Positions 50,442 to 61,155 of a stretch of DNA of 64,000 bases are shown piece after piece. Each line of letters opens with the position of its first letter. The first letter of the stretch is position 1. Under the pieces are notes generated by a model that was given only the letters and a program-made list of their open reading frames with translations, was not told the DNA's origin and searched no databases. Made by a program: the position numbers and the translations under genes. This DNA is from Bacillus sp. (in: firmicutes) (GTDB taxonomy: Bacteria; Bacillota; Bacilli; Bacillales; Bacillaceae_J), in assembly GCA_012842745.1 (NCBI GenBank), contig DUSF01000049.1:1-64000 (forward strand), in the 5' to 3' direction.

Positions 50442-51375
50442 ACGTCGCTTCCTTTCTGCTTGACAAGTCCATTCGTTGCCATACAAAAGCAACTATTACC
50501 GTTAATAAAATAGCTACCGTCAACCTGATAACTAACAGCGGCCATACTGGAATCCCGAGCGGTGCAAAAATCAATGTATCTTCGATGACAGCATGACATG
50601 ATACTAAAAAAATAAAGGCTAAATACAAATCTTTTTTCGCGACGCCATCTTCTTTAGCAGCCTGAATCATTACACCTGCCCCATAAGCTAAACCAAAAAC
50701 AATACCAGCGGCCAACGTTGTTGACGTATTCTCTTTCATGCCTAATAATTTCAGAAATGGAGCCATCCATTTCGAAAAACGATCAATTAATTTTAAATCC
50801 TTCAAAAATTGAATGAAAATCATCAGCGGAATTACTATAAGAGCCAACTGTAAAATTCCTAATGATGCTTTTTCAAAACCTTGTAATAAAATCGGGCCAA
50901 TGCCGTTCACATGCTCGCTCGCTGTATGGGAAACTAAACCGTATTTTGCTGTTTCATTACCACCATGCCAAACAAGATTAATAATCACTGCTGATGTAAT
51001 CGCAAGCACAATCCGTATCGCTGCCATTAACCATAATTTCACACCAACTTTAGCAGCAACCGTTGATTCAATGATCAAATTATGGGAAAACGACATCATA
51101 ATCGCTAAAATAAAAACTTCTTTTACAGTAAAGTTCATCGACAAAATCGCGCCGATGGCTGCATATAGGTTTAAAAAATTCCCCAATACTAGAGGTATCG
51201 CTGCATCGCCTGACAAACCTAATAACCCCATAAAAGGTGCAATCAAGTTTACAACCCAAGGTAATACAGGTGTATACTGTAGTAATGTAATGACTAATGT
51301 AATCGGAAAAATGATTTTTCCTAAAACCCACGTCGTTTTTAAACCAACCAACAAGCCTTTTCTGATAGTGTTCAC
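50431..51375 (-). CDS. yvoD: Nucleoside-recognition-domain membrane protein YvoD
   Basis: 314 residues from the GTG at 51375, with AAGGAGAG 7 nt upstream. About eight hydrophobic segments with Gate/nucleoside-recognition motifs ([41 protein letters not shown]). An integral membrane protein of unknown transport role. It overlaps ppaX by 11 nt. Same operon place as in B. subtilis. Confidence 0.88.
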   Translation of the reverse strand: MNTIRKGLLVGLKTTWVLGKIIFPITLVITLLQYTPVLPWVVNLIAPFMGLLGLSGDAAIPLVLGNFLNLYAAIGAILSMNFTVKEVFILAIMMSFSHNLIIESTVAAKVGVKLWLMAAIRIVLAITSAVIINLVWHGGNETAKYGLVSHTASEHVNGIGPILLQGFEKASLGILQLALIVIPLMIFIQFLKDLKLIDRFSKWMAPFLKLLGMKENTSTTLAAGIVFGLAYGAGVMIQAAKEDGVAKKDLYLAFIFLVSCHAVIEDTLIFAPLGIPVWPLLVIRLTVAILLTVIVAFVWQRMDLSSRKEATYEG

Positions 51376-51426
51376 AGCTGTTCTCTCCTTCTTAGATGAA
51401 AAATACATTTGGGCCACACTACTGCC

Positions 51427-52254
51427 CTAATAGGATTTGTCTTGATCCAAATAGCGCACTTTCGCATATCCTTTTGAACGGCGGTACCACCATGTAATGA
51501 CTGCTGCAACAATTAAAACGATTGAAATAAACTGTGCCATCCTAAGATTAGCCGTCAACATTAAGCTGTCTGTCCGTAAACCTTCAACAAAGAAACGGCC
51601 AACTGAATACCAAATTAAATAGCTTAAAAAGATTTCACCACGCTTTAAGTTCACTTTACGGAGTGACATCAAAATGACAAAACCAACTAAATTCCATAAC
51701 GATTCATATAAAAATGTCGGGTGATAGTAAACCCCTTCAATGTACATTTGGTCAATAATGAATGTAGGCAAATGCAAACCTTCCAAAAAGGAACGGGTGA
51801 CTTCACCGCCATGGGCTTCCTGATTCATAAAATTTCCCCAACGGCCAATCGCTTGTCCTAAAATAATACTTGGTGCCGCAATGTCCGCTAGCTTCCAAAA
51901 CGATAGGTTGCGCTTTTTCGCAAAAATATAACCTGTAATAAGAGCCCCGATTAAACCGCCATGAATCGCAAGTCCGCCTTCCCAAATTTTGATAATTTCA
52001 CTAGGGTTTTCCGAATAGTAATCCCATTGAAAAATAACATAATAGGCACGTGCCGATAAAATGGCAATCGGAATGGCATACATGACTAGATCCATAAACG
52101 TTTCTTTAGGTAAACCCCTCTTGATGCTTTCCTTCTGGGCAATCCACAGCCCTAGCATCGCTCCAACGGCAATAATGACGCCGTACCAGTAAATTCTTAT
52201 TGGCCCTAATTCTAAAAAGATACGGTTAAGTTGCTGAATGTCAGCTTCCATCAT
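51427..52254 (-). CDS. lgt: Phosphatidylglycerol-prolipoprotein diacylglyceryl transferase
   Basis: 275 residues, seven predicted membrane segments. Signature [14 protein letters not shown] and the conserved HGGLIG motif, with YHPTFLYES downstream. It transfers diacylglycerol to the lipobox cysteine of lipoproteins. Two consecutive ATGs behind AAGGAAG; the first is taken. Confidence 0.96.
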   Translation of the reverse strand: MMEADIQQLNRIFLELGPIRIYWYGVIIAVGAMLGLWIAQKESIKRGLPKETFMDLVMYAIPIAILSARAYYVIFQWDYYSENPSEIIKIWEGGLAIHGGLIGALITGYIFAKKRNLSFWKLADIAAPSIILGQAIGRWGNFMNQEAHGGEVTRSFLEGLHLPTFIIDQMYIEGVYYHPTFLYESLWNLVGFVILMSLRKVNLKRGEIFLSYLIWYSVGRFFVEGLRTDSLMLTANLRMAQFISIVLIVAAVITWWYRRSKGYAKVRYLDQDKSY

Positions 52255-52277
52255 TTCACTTCCTTATATGTTTTGCT

Positions 52278-53213
52278 TTAAAAATCATCATGTTCTCCTT
52301 CTTCAATAACATCTGTTAGGCGATTAGAAAATTGTTCAGCAGCGTTGACACCCATTCGTTTTAAGCGGAAATCCATCGCAGCCACTTCAATGATAACTGC
52401 TAAGTTTCTTCCTGGTCGAACAGGAACGGTAAGCTTTTGAATTTCTACATCAATTATTTTCATTTTTTCCACATCAAGGCCAAGTCTGTCATAAACCTTT
52501 GCCTGGTCCCAAAGCTCAAGGTTAATAACTAGCGATATTTTTTTATAATTACGAATTGCCCCAGCACCAAACAATGTCATCACATTAATAATGCCAAGAC
52601 CACGAATTTCGAGTAAATGTTTAATCAAATCTGGAGAATTCCCAATTAGTGTATCTTGGTCCTCTTGGCGAATTTCAACGCAATCATCCGCTATTAATCG
52701 ATGCCCGCGTTTTACAAGCTCCAGTGCTGTTTCACTTTTACCAACACCGCTTTTACCAGTAATTAACACCCCAACACCATATACATCGACTAAAACACCG
52801 TGGATGGCGGTTTTCGGTGCAAGGAGGCTTTCTAAATAATTGGTAAGGCGGCTTGATAAGCGCGTTGTTTTATAATGAGAACGAATAACAGGCACATCAT
52901 TTTGCTTTGCGGCCTCAATCAATTCAGTCGGTGCCTCCTGCCCTCTCGAAATAATAATGCCGGGCGTCATATCTGTACATAACATTTCCATTCTTTCTTT
53001 GCGAACTTCCGGAGCCAATGAGTAAAAAAAGGAAAGTTCTGTTCTTCCTAACAATTGTAAACGCTCAGCTGGATAAAACTCAAAAAACCCCGCCAATTCA
53101 ATTCCAGGTCGTGATAGGTCACTCGTTGTAATCGGCCGATTAATCCCGTCTTCCCCACAAATTAATTCAAAACTAAATTTTTCAACAACATCTTTTGTTC
53201 GCACCTTTACCAT
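52278..53213 (-). CDS. hprK: HPr kinase/phosphorylase
   Basis: 311 residues. Walker [17 protein letters not shown] and the family signature [17 protein letters not shown]. It phosphorylates Ser46 of HPr and Crh (crh is at 35.7 kb) and links glycolytic flux to CcpA control. It heads the hprK-lgt-yvoD-ppaX-yvoF operon. Confidence 0.96.
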   Translation of the reverse strand: MVKVRTKDVVEKFSFELICGEDGINRPITTSDLSRPGIELAGFFEFYPAERLQLLGRTELSFFYSLAPEVRKERMEMLCTDMTPGIIISRGQEAPTELIEAAKQNDVPVIRSHYKTTRLSSRLTNYLESLLAPKTAIHGVLVDVYGVGVLITGKSGVGKSETALELVKRGHRLIADDCVEIRQEDQDTLIGNSPDLIKHLLEIRGLGIINVMTLFGAGAIRNYKKISLVINLELWDQAKVYDRLGLDVEKMKIIDVEIQKLTVPVRPGRNLAVIIEVAAMDFRLKRMGVNAAEQFSNRLTDVIEEGEHDDF

Positions 53214-53361
53214 GTATAAGCTTCCTCCACTATCCGTTCATACTATCTTTATATTTTAGCATTTTTTCGGATAAACACGAAATTTAATTTGAGGTTGCAG
53301 CCATGGCAGGGAATAATTTTATCGTAATTCCATATAAAACGGCAATTATTCAAAAAAAAAA

Positions 53362-53393
53362 AAACGTTGCCGCCAAATCATTCAACAACGTTT
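53362..53393 (-). terminator. Bidirectional terminator between hprK and yvlB
   Basis: AAACGTTG (53362-53369) / CAACGTTT (53386-53393) stem. On the minus strand it is followed by a run of more than 10 Ts. On the plus strand TTGTTTTTT follows. It ends yvlB transcription. Confidence 0.8.
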
Positions 53394-53427
53394 GTTTTTT
53401 AAATTTTTACAGCTAACACAACTTGGC

Positions 53428-54549
53428 TTATAAATTTCCTACTACAATCGAACCCGTATTGGAGCCTGCTTCAACATAAAGATTTCCTGCTTTTCCTCTA
53501 TTCGCAACAAAAGTTAATTCTTTTTGAATTACATCTTTTTTCTCTTCCAAAATCTCTAAATCTGTTAGCTCACATTTGAAGCCACCGATATTTGATTTAA
53601 TTTTACCTTTGACTTCGAGATCAGTTGGTAACAGCAAATTAATGTTGCCGGTCTTTGTGTTAATAAACGCAATTTTGCTATTTGAATCTGTTAGTTTACA
53701 ACTAATATTGCTACTGAAGCTTTGTAAATCAACTTTTTCAAAAGCCCCCTTGACATTGATGGTGCCATTGATTGTCTCTGCCTCTACTTCTTGTGCAAAA
53801 CTGTTCGCTACCTTTATATGCCCATTTGCTGTTTCAAATTCGAAATTTTGTCCATGTAAATCTGCAAAATCAATATTTCCATTGGCTGTATTTACTTTTA
53901 ATTTATTGACTTGTAGTTCTCCGCCTATAACATGTCCATTAAACATCCGAATTTGAATCTCATTATAAACTGCTTTTGGTATATAAAGAACCGTACTCAT
54001 TTTTATTTCCTTCGGCTCGACCGAAAACTTCATGCTCTCACCATCTATTGAAAAGCGAACACTTTTCGAAAAATACGCTTTTGCTTCTTCAAGAGAATTC
54101 GCTTTGTACACCTTGGCATTGCATTCAATTCGGACATCCTGTTCATTCCATTGAATAATTTTAATATTTCCATTCGAAATATCTAAATGGATGTTCGCCA
54201 TATACACATCACGATGTTGAAAAATATGGTTCACTTCCTGATACGGTCCAAAGTTAAAATCTAAGTCGACGTCCTTAATTTTTTGCAAGGCACTATCAAT
54301 AAAATCAGTAAACTTATCGATAAACGATGGTCGTTTATAACTTTTTTGTTCCCCATTTGAATAGGTTGAATCATAGTTTACAAACGTGGAAGGCTCTGCC
54401 TTACATTCCTCACTTGTACGGCTACCATTTTCTTGCCCTTGGGCTTGCTTTGGCTTATCCTCAAGTGCTTCTAATAATGCAAGCGCTTCTTCGACGGTAA
54501 TTTTTCCTGTCTCCACCATTTGCAAAATTTGCTTACGCTCTTCTTTCAT
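53428..54549 (-). CDS. yvlB: DUF4097 beta-helix protein (YvlB-like)
   Basis: 373 residues from the ATG at 54549, with GGAGG 8 nt upstream. An N-terminal SHOCT-like helix (RKQILQMVETGKITVEEALALLEALE), then a repetitive beta-rich DUF4097 region with many N-G-x-I turns (TANGNIDFADLHGQ, TANGHIKVANSF, TINGTINVKGAF). YvlB in B. subtilis lies in a LiaRS-linked, envelope-stress operon; here the gene is alone before uvrA. The role is unknown. Confidence 0.82.
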   Translation of the reverse strand: MKEERKQILQMVETGKITVEEALALLEALEDKPKQAQGQENGSRTSEECKAEPSTFVNYDSTYSNGEQKSYKRPSFIDKFTDFIDSALQKIKDVDLDFNFGPYQEVNHIFQHRDVYMANIHLDISNGNIKIIQWNEQDVRIECNAKVYKANSLEEAKAYFSKSVRFSIDGESMKFSVEPKEIKMSTVLYIPKAVYNEIQIRMFNGHVIGGELQVNKLKVNTANGNIDFADLHGQNFEFETANGHIKVANSFAQEVEAETINGTINVKGAFEKVDLQSFSSNISCKLTDSNSKIAFINTKTGNINLLLPTDLEVKGKIKSNIGGFKCELTDLEILEEKKDVIQKELTFVANRGKAGNLYVEAGSNTGSIVVGNL

Positions 54550-54653
54550 TGTACATTCCTCCATTATTTCGAACTTTTATGCAATCGCCTTTTTTCACCA
54601 TTACAATATATACGAATTTAAAATCATTTCGTTTCACGAAAGCCTAAAAAACT

Positions 54654-54695
54654 AAAAAAGCATGGCATTGCGCTTTATCCGCAACATAGCCATGC
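54654..54695 (-). terminator. Terminator of uvrB-uvrA
   Basis: GCATGGC (54660-54666) / GCCATGC (54689-54695), inner TTGCG/CGCAA stem, followed by TTTTTT on the minus strand. It lies in the 194-nt gap after uvrA that also holds the yvlB upstream region. Confidence 0.85.
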
Positions 54696-54758
54696 GAAAA
54701 ATCATACTGAAATTTTCGTCTTCTTTCTATAGTTGTTCAGAAATCTCCACGGCAGTTA

Positions 54759-57629
54759 TTACGACTTTGCTTCCACTTTTTGCAGACGTTCTTCCATTCG
54801 AGCGCGGTCGCGTTCAATCACCGGTTTCAAATACTTTCCAGTGTACGATGCTTCTACTTCACAAATTTTTTCTGGTGTGCCAGTGGCAATAATTTGCCCG
54901 CCTTTATCTCCACCTTCAGGCCCTAAATCAATGAGAAAATCCGCCACTTTAATCACATCTAAATTATGTTCAATCACAAGTACTGTGTCGCCATTTTCAA
55001 CAAGGCGCTGCAAAACTTTTAAGAGCCTTGAGATATCATCAACATGCAAGCCTGTTGTCGGTTCATCTAATATATATAAAGAACGGCCTGTTGAGCGGCG
55101 GTGCAGTTCTGATGCCAGCTTAACGCGTTGCGCTTCACCGCCCGATAATGTTGTTGCCGGTTGCCCTAACTTAATGTAGCCAAGACCAACATCGGCAATC
55201 GTTTGTAGCTTCCGTTTTATTTTTGGGATATTCGCAAAAAACTCTAGAGCATCTTCGACTGTCATATCTAAAATATGAGAGATGTTCTTATCCTTATATT
55301 TAACTTCTAGTGTTTCACGGTTATACCGTTTGCCATGACAAACCTCACACGGAACATATACATCAGGCAAAAAGTGCATTTCAATTTTAATGATCCCATC
55401 GCCGCGGCAAGCTTCACAGCGGCCACCTTTTACATTAAAGCTAAACCGTCCCTTTTGGTAACCGCGGATTTTTGCCTCATTCGTCTGTGCAAAAACATCA
55501 CGAATATCATCAAAAACGCCAGTATATGTAGCTGGGTTGGATCGGGGTGTACGGCCAATTGGCGATTGATCAATATCAATGACTTTATCTAAGTATTCAA
55601 TTCCCTTAATTTCCTTATGCTCTCCTGGTCTATCTTTTGCTCTATAAAGCTTATGAGCAACGGCTTTATATAATACCTCATTGACAAGCGTACTTTTTCC
55701 AGAGCCAGAAACGCCGGTTACACAAACAAAAGTACCGAGTGGAATTTTGACTGAGACATTTTTTAGATTGTTTTCTTTCGCCTTGATAATTTCAAGATAG
55801 CGACCGTCACCTTGATGGCGTTCATTTGGCAACGGAATAAATTTTTTCCCGGATAAATATTGTCCCGTAAGTGAATGAGGATCATTCATCACTTCCGTTG
55901 GTGTACCCTTAGAGGTTACCTCACCGCCATGAACACCTGCTCCCGGGCCAATATCGATTAAATAATCAGCAGCCATCATCGTATCCTCGTCATGTTCAAC
56001 AACGATAAGCGTGTTGCCAATATCACGCATATTTTTTAAAGTTTGAATTAGCCTGTCATTATCACGCTGATGCAAGCCGATTGATGGTTCGTCTAAAATA
56101 TAAAGCACACCTGTCAGCCTTGAACCGATTTGTGTTGCCAATCTTATGCGTTGCGCCTCGCCGCCCGATAATGTTCCAGCTGCACGAGACAATGTTAAAT
56201 AATCTAAGCCAACATTGACTAGAAAACCTAGACGTTCATTAATTTCTCTGAAGACAAGCCTAGCAATATTCATTTCCTTTTCTGTTAGCTGAATGTTTGA
56301 AAAAAAACGGTGCGCTTCTTCGACCGAAAGATTTGTAATCTCACCGATTTGCTTGCCATCAATTAACACAGCCAAGCTTTCTTTTTTGAGACGATGCCCT
56401 TTACATGTTGGACATGGTTTTTGGGCCATGTACTGTTCCATCTGCTCACGGATATAATCTGATGAAGTTTCATGGAAGCGGCGCTCAACATTGCCGATAA
56501 CACCTTCAAATTCAATCGTATTTTCACGAGTTTGTCCAAAATCATTTTCATAACGGAAAAAGATTTTTTCACCATCGCTTCCATACAGAACCTTATCCAA
56601 CAGATGCTTCGGGATATCCTTTATCGGCACTTCCATATCAATACCGTAATGCTCGCAAACACTTTTTAATAGTTGCGGATAATATTGAGAGCTCGTTGGT
56701 TCCCAAGGAGCAATTGCATTTTCCAGCAAAGACTTATCCCAATGCGGAATGATTGAATCCAGATCCACCTCAAGCTTTACCCCTAAACCATCACAGCTCG
56801 GGCAAGCACCGAAAGGACTGTTAAAGGAAAACATTCTCGGTTCCAGTTCCCCAATCGAAAAACCACATTCTGGGCAAGCATAATGCTCGCTAAAGAGTAG
56901 CTCCTCTTCTCCAATCACATCAACGATTACATAGCCCTCGCCAAGTTTTAGTGCTGCTTCAATTGAATCAGCTAATCGTGAAGAAACACCCTCCTTTACA
57001 ACTACCCGATCAATGACCACTTCAATTGAATGCTTTTTATTTTTTTCAAGCTTAATATCATCACTGATTTCTATCATTTCGCCATCGATACGAATGCGGA
57101 CATAGCCTTGCTTTTTAATATCTTCAAGAACTTTAACATGCTCACCTTTTTTCCCTCTAATAACAGGCGCCAACACTTGCACCTTTGTGCGTTCTGGATA
57201 CTCTAAAATCCGGTCTACCATTTGCTGAATCGTTTGTGACGTGATTTCAATCCCGTGTGTTGGACATACTGGACGGCCAATGCGCGCATAGAGCAGGCGC
57301 AAATAATCATATATTTCCGTTACCGTTCCAACGGTAGAACGCGGATTATTGCTTGTTGTTTTTTGGTCAATTGAAATTGCTGGCGATAAGCCTTCAATCA
57401 TATCAACATCCGGTTTATCCATTTGCCCTAAAAATTGCCGGGCATAGGCGGACAATGACTCAACATAGCGCCGTTGTCCCTCAGCATAAATCGTATCAAA
57501 AGCAAGCGATGATTTTCCAGACCCCGATAAACCAGTTAAAACAACAAGCTTATCACGCGGAATCGTCACATCAATGTTTTTTAAATTATGGGCACGGGCG
57601 CCTTTAATGACTAAATTATCAACTGCCAT
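54759..57629 (-). CDS. uvrA: Excinuclease ABC subunit A
   Basis: 956 residues. Two ABC ATPase modules (Walker [13 protein letters not shown] near residue 31 and [12 protein letters not shown] near residue 640), two ABC signatures ([26 protein letters not shown]), and zinc fingers [10 protein letters not shown]...CPSCDG and CEACRGDG...CEVCHG. It recognises DNA lesions with UvrB. 17 nt downstream of uvrB; same operon. Confidence 0.97.
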   Translation of the reverse strand: MAVDNLVIKGARAHNLKNIDVTIPRDKLVVLTGLSGSGKSSLAFDTIYAEGQRRYVESLSAYARQFLGQMDKPDVDMIEGLSPAISIDQKTTSNNPRSTVGTVTEIYDYLRLLYARIGRPVCPTHGIEITSQTIQQMVDRILEYPERTKVQVLAPVIRGKKGEHVKVLEDIKKQGYVRIRIDGEMIEISDDIKLEKNKKHSIEVVIDRVVVKEGVSSRLADSIEAALKLGEGYVIVDVIGEEELLFSEHYACPECGFSIGELEPRMFSFNSPFGACPSCDGLGVKLEVDLDSIIPHWDKSLLENAIAPWEPTSSQYYPQLLKSVCEHYGIDMEVPIKDIPKHLLDKVLYGSDGEKIFFRYENDFGQTRENTIEFEGVIGNVERRFHETSSDYIREQMEQYMAQKPCPTCKGHRLKKESLAVLIDGKQIGEITNLSVEEAHRFFSNIQLTEKEMNIARLVFREINERLGFLVNVGLDYLTLSRAAGTLSGGEAQRIRLATQIGSRLTGVLYILDEPSIGLHQRDNDRLIQTLKNMRDIGNTLIVVEHDEDTMMAADYLIDIGPGAGVHGGEVTSKGTPTEVMNDPHSLTGQYLSGKKFIPLPNERHQGDGRYLEIIKAKENNLKNVSVKIPLGTFVCVTGVSGSGKSTLVNEVLYKAVAHKLYRAKDRPGEHKEIKGIEYLDKVIDIDQSPIGRTPRSNPATYTGVFDDIRDVFAQTNEAKIRGYQKGRFSFNVKGGRCEACRGDGIIKIEMHFLPDVYVPCEVCHGKRYNRETLEVKYKDKNISHILDMTVEDALEFFANIPKIKRKLQTIADVGLGYIKLGQPATTLSGGEAQRVKLASELHRRSTGRSLYILDEPTTGLHVDDISRLLKVLQRLVENGDTVLVIEHNLDVIKVADFLIDLGPEGGDKGGQIIATGTPEKICEVEASYTGKYLKPVIERDRARMEERLQKVEAKS

Positions 57630-57646
57630 GGAGATCCCCTTTCTTT

Positions 57647-59629
57647 CTACCTCTCTGCTTTCAATTCCAATAATAAATCACGAAGCTCAGCGGCACGCTC
57701 GAAGTCTAATGCTTTGGCAGCTTCCTTCATTTCTTTTTCAACTTGGAAAATTAATTTTTCACGCTCTTGCTTCGATAGCTTTGCCTTTGGCTTCTTCGTT
57801 TCATATGTTTCCTGTTCTTCAGCGGCAATTGTAGCGCGAATGACATCTCGAATTTCTTTTTGAATAGTTGTCGGTGTAATGCCATGCTTTTTATTGAATT
57901 CCTCTTGAATCGTACGACGCCGCTTCGTTTCATCAAGTGCTATTTTCATCGAATTTGTAATTTTATCAGCATACATGATGACATGACCGTTTGCATTCCG
58001 AGCGGCCCGACCAATCGTCTGGATTAAGGAGCGTTCTGAGCGCAGGAAACCTTCTTTGTCAGCATCTAAAATCGCTACTAACGAGACTTCCGGAATATCG
58101 AGGCCTTCCCGAAGCAAATTGATGCCAACTAAAACATCATATTTGCCGAGCCGAAGGTCACGAATAATCTCAATCCGCTCGAGTGTTTTAATCTCAGAAT
58201 GCAAATAGGCAATTTTGATACCAATTTCTTTTAAATAATCAGTTAAATCCTCAGACATCTTTTTCGTTAAGGTTGTCACAAGGATGCGCTCATTTTTCTC
58301 AACCCTGGCATGAATTTCACCAATTAAATCATCAATTTGTCCTTCAATTGGACGAACATCAATCATTGGATCGAGAAGCCCAGTTGGACGGATAATTTGT
58401 TCGATGACTTCAGGCGTATGCTCTTGCTCATACGGGCCAGGAGTCGCCGAAACGAAAATCGCCTGATGGAGTGCTTTTTCAAATTCATCAAACATTAACG
58501 GCCGGTTATCAAGAGCTGATGGTAAGCGGAAACCGTGATCTACTAATACTTGCTTCCGCGCCCTGTCACCATTGTACATGCCGCGCACTTGTGGCAAGGT
58601 AACATGTGATTCATCGACGATTAATAAGAAATCTTCCGGAAAATAATCAAACAACGTATACGGCGTGGAACCAGGCGGCCTAAGCGTTAAATGGCGGGAG
58701 TAGTTTTCAATTCCTGAGCAGAAGCCCATTTCTCTCATCATTTCTAAATCGTAACGAGTCCGTTGCTCTAGCCTCTGCGCCTCGAGTAGCTTATTATTTT
58801 CCCGCAGCTCTGTTAATCTTTCTTCTAATTCAGCTTCGATATTTTCAATCGCAATTTTCATTTTTTCTTCACGGGTAACGAAGTGGGATGCCGGGAAAAT
58901 CGCAACATGTTCGCGGTCACCTAAAATTTCACCTGTTAGAGCATCGACTTCACGAATGCGGTCAATCTCGTCACCAAAAAACTCGACGCGAACACAGTGC
59001 TCGTCACGTGATGCCGGAAAGATTTCAACAACATCGCCACGAACACGAAATGTCCCGCGCTGGAAGTTGATATCATTTCGCGAATATTGCACATCAACTA
59101 AATCACGAAGCAGCTGGTCGCGTTCTTTTTCCATACCGACTCTCAGCGAAACGACTAAATCACGATATTCCTCCGGCGAACCTAGACCATAAATACAGGA
59201 AACACTGGCAACAATAATGACATCGTTCCGTTCAAAGAGAGACGATGTTGCCGAGTGACGGAGCTTATCAATTTCATCATTGATGCTTGCATCCTTTTCG
59301 ATATAGGTGTCCGTATGCGGAACATAGGCCTCTGGCTGGAAGTAATCGTAGTAGCTCACAAAATACTCAACCGCATTGTTCGGAAAAAACTCTTTAAACT
59401 CACTGTAAAGCTGCCCTGCTAATGTTTTATTATGCGCAAGGATTAGAGTCGGTTTATTTACTTCTTTTATGACGTTGGAAACAGTAAATGTTTTTCCTGT
59501 CCCAGTTGCTCCTAATAAGGTTTGATACTTTTTCCCTTCGTTTATACCTTCAACCAGCTTTTCAATCGCTTGCGGTTGGTCGCCCTCTGGCTTATATTTC
59601 GATCTAAGATCAAATTGATTATTCAACAC
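57647..59629 (-). CDS. uvrB: Excinuclease ABC subunit B
   Basis: 660 residues. Helicase motif [17 protein letters not shown], beta-hairpin [14 protein letters not shown] box IVDESHV, motif [11 protein letters not shown], and the C-terminal UVR motif [22 protein letters not shown] for UvrC binding. The start is GTG 59629, with GGAGG. A LexA-like box overlaps the promoter. Confidence 0.97.
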   Translation of the reverse strand: MLNNQFDLRSKYKPEGDQPQAIEKLVEGINEGKKYQTLLGATGTGKTFTVSNVIKEVNKPTLILAHNKTLAGQLYSEFKEFFPNNAVEYFVSYYDYFQPEAYVPHTDTYIEKDASINDEIDKLRHSATSSLFERNDVIIVASVSCIYGLGSPEEYRDLVVSLRVGMEKERDQLLRDLVDVQYSRNDINFQRGTFRVRGDVVEIFPASRDEHCVRVEFFGDEIDRIREVDALTGEILGDREHVAIFPASHFVTREEKMKIAIENIEAELEERLTELRENNKLLEAQRLEQRTRYDLEMMREMGFCSGIENYSRHLTLRPPGSTPYTLFDYFPEDFLLIVDESHVTLPQVRGMYNGDRARKQVLVDHGFRLPSALDNRPLMFDEFEKALHQAIFVSATPGPYEQEHTPEVIEQIIRPTGLLDPMIDVRPIEGQIDDLIGEIHARVEKNERILVTTLTKKMSEDLTDYLKEIGIKIAYLHSEIKTLERIEIIRDLRLGKYDVLVGINLLREGLDIPEVSLVAILDADKEGFLRSERSLIQTIGRAARNANGHVIMYADKITNSMKIALDETKRRRTIQEEFNKKHGITPTTIQKEIRDVIRATIAAEEQETYETKKPKAKLSKQEREKLIFQVEKEMKEAAKALDFERAAELRDLLLELKAER

Positions 59630-59668
59630 TGGAATTCCTCCGTTCAGCTTATCAATTCTGCTAGTATT

Positions 59669-59682
59669 GTATCATATGTTCG
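59669..59682 (-). promoter_or_regulatory. LexA-like (SOS) box at the uvrB promoter
   Basis: Minus strand CGAACATATGATAC, with a perfect left half of CGAACNNNNGTTCG and a weak right half. It ends in TACAAT, a likely -10 (TACAAT at about 59667-59672), with TTGGCG 19 nt upstream. A second imperfect box CGAAC-AAGC-ATTCG lies at about 59702-59715. uvrB is SOS-induced in B. subtilis. Confidence 0.55.
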
Positions 59683-59738
59683 GTGCGAATCGCCAATTTT
59701 AACGAACAAGCATTCGTTGGTATCCGTTTTGCTTCTTA

Positions 59739-59864
59739 TATCCACGAATCTGAATGCTTTATCCACGAGTTTGCTTGCTATATCCACGAAATCGGGTGCT
59801 TTATCCACGAATTTGTTTGCTATATCCACGAAATCGGGTGCTTTATCCACATTTTTCGCACAGC
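59739..59864. repeat. Six 21-bp tandem repeats upstream of uvrB
   Basis: TATCCACGA-type units begin at 59739, 59760, 59781, 59802, 59823 and 59844, exactly 21 bp apart. Two alternating unit types (AAATCGGGTGCTT and ATTTGTTTGCTA tails) give a 42-bp higher period. They create an open frame on both strands with repeated VDKAPDFVDIA residues, which I do not regard as a gene. Confidence 0.85.
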
Positions 59865-59878
59865 GCCACATACAAATT

Positions 59879-59914
59879 AAAAAAAGCACGGTGTGTTCAT
59901 AAACTCCATGCTTT
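59879..59914 (-). terminator. Terminator of csbA
   Basis: AAAGCATGG / CCGTGCTTT stem on the minus strand with one G.T pair, followed by TTTT. It lies 5 nt after the csbA stop. Confidence 0.6.
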
Positions 59915-59918
59915 TCTC

Positions 59919-60158
59919 TCAATATTTTTTTCTATTAGCCTTCTTCAAGTTTTTCCTCATTTTGCTGGCAACGAAAAAGCCTGCAATAACCGAAAAAATC
60001 CATGTGGCCGTAACAAATGTCGGCTCTCCGTATCCTTTAAAAATAGCAAAAATAACTCCGATTGTTAATAGAGTACTTATATAATGATTGAAAGTCACTC
60101 TTGTTAAAAAAATTATCATTAAAAAGGGTGCCAAAACTGCTAGTATAACTTTTGCCAT
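59919..60158 (-). CDS. csbA: CsbA family membrane protein
   Basis: 79 residues with two or three hydrophobic segments (VILAVLAPFLMIIFLTRV, TLLTIGVIFAIF, TATWIFSVIAGFFVA) and a basic C-terminus. CsbA is a sigmaB-controlled membrane protein next to uvrBA in B. subtilis. GTTTGA-N13-GGGGAC upstream is a possible but poor sigmaB promoter. The function is unknown. Confidence 0.85.
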   Translation of the reverse strand: MAKVILAVLAPFLMIIFLTRVTFNHYISTLLTIGVIFAIFKGYGEPTFVTATWIFSVIAGFFVASKMRKNLKKANRKKY

Positions 60159-60282
60159 GTAGTAAAAGGTCCCCTTCCTGAGTCATTCAAACACGATTTA
60201 TACGCTCCTACTATTAGAATTTACCACATCATCACGTAAATAACAATTTTTTGATTTCCTTCTATTATTTATTCGATTCCTT

Positions 60283-60987
60283 TTATCTACAGATTAATTC
60301 AGGGAGCCCCAAATAGTATCCTTGCCCCATATCAACTCCTAATTCCTTCGCTAATAGTAAAGTTTCCCCATTTTCAATTCCTTCTAATATGACCTTAATC
60401 CCGTTTAATTCACAAAAGTATAATATTGCCCTAATTAAGTGTTGCTTCTTAGTGGATTTGACAAGGTTATTAGAGAATTTGCGATCTAATTTAATAAAAT
60501 TTACGTTGAGCTCTAGCATATAGGTTAAATCCATCGCCCCTTTGCCAACATCATCACAAGCAATCTGAAAACCAATATCTCTGAGCCAGTTAACCCTTTT
60601 CCTTAATGTATCAATACTCTTAATTTTTTCCGCCTCATTTATTTCAAACACGATTTGATTGCAGTTTAATTGTTCCTTATTAATTAACTGTTCAATAAAA
60701 GGGATAAATGAGCGTTTTTTAATAGTAGATGGAAATACATTGATAAACACTAATTGCTCCTGAAAAAGCGATGCAACTTTCATGGCATTACAAATGGATT
60801 TAATATCCAACTCAAATAGTTTATTTCTCTCTTTTGCCTGCTGAAATATAAATTCCGGGGAGCCAAGTTTAGTTCTTAAAAGGAGTTCTCCCCCTGCTAG
60901 TTGGTCATTATTCAAGTCGTAGATTGGTTGGCGGTAATGATCAAATAAATTTTGTTCGATAATGGAAGATACAATATTTTGCGACAT
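60283..60987 (-). CDS. EAL-domain c-di-GMP phosphodiesterase
   Basis: 234 residues, a stand-alone EAL domain. Catalytic residues are all present: E34 in ELLLR, N83, E115, D145/D146 in CDDVG, K166 in FIKLDR, E202 in LEGIEN and Q222 in GQGYYLG. It should degrade c-di-GMP. The start is an ATG with AAAGGGG 8 nt upstream, 39 nt after a terminator that follows a GEMM-I riboswitch. A chemoreceptor gene lies upstream, so a signalling cluster is likely. No sensor domain is present. Confidence 0.9.
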   Translation of the reverse strand: MSQNIVSSIIEQNLFDHYRQPIYDLNNDQLAGGELLLRTKLGSPEFIFQQAKERNKLFELDIKSICNAMKVASLFQEQLVFINVFPSTIKKRSFIPFIEQLINKEQLNCNQIVFEINEAEKIKSIDTLRKRVNWLRDIGFQIACDDVGKGAMDLTYMLELNVNFIKLDRKFSNNLVKSTKKQHLIRAILYFCELNGIKVILEGIENGETLLLAKELGVDMGQGYYLGLPELICR

Positions 60988-61025
60988 TTAACGGCCCCTT
61001 TACCTTTAGTAACGTTTGTAAAAAA

Positions 61026-61050
61026 AATCCAACTGGCATCCAGTTGGATT
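61026..61050 (-). terminator. Riboswitch-linked terminator
   Basis: AATCCAACTGG (61026-61036) / CCAGTTGGATT (61040-61050), perfect 11-bp stem with a 3-nt loop, followed by eight Ts on the minus strand. It begins 5 nt after the aptamer P1 and precedes the EAL gene. Confidence 0.92.
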
Positions 61051-61054
61051 TTGA

Positions 61055-61140
61055 ATGCGGTAACCCGGCTATCATTGGTTTTACCCTTTAGACCCGTAGC
61101 TTTGCGTCCCAATCTTTCGATTGGTTTGCCTTTATCACAT
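61055..61140 (-). ncRNA. Cyclic di-GMP-I (GEMM) riboswitch aptamer
   Basis: On the minus strand AAAGGCAAACC, CGAAAG tetraloop region, GGGACGCAAAGC, CGGGTCTAAAG and ATGATAGCCGGGTTACC occur in order, the GEMM-I consensus. P1 pairs ATGTG (61136-61140) with CGCAT (61055-61059). The terminator follows at once, so the element probably controls readthrough into the EAL gene by c-di-GMP. Confidence 0.92.
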
Positions 61141-61155
61141 ATTTTTGTATGATTA

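Noticed and set aside
50813-51430. Plus-strand open frame of 205 codons opposite yvoD
   Set aside because: It is antisense to a well-supported membrane protein gene, with no ribosome site and a shadow composition.
59739-59864. Possible CRISPR array
   Set aside because: The units are contiguous 21-bp near-identical repeats without unique spacers, and no cas genes are present.
59644-59922. Minus-strand open frame of 92 codons (and plus-strand frames) with repeated VDKAPDFVDIA residues
   Set aside because: The frames are produced by the 21-bp tandem repeats, whose length keeps all frames open; no ribosome site is seen and the region is between uvrB and csbA.
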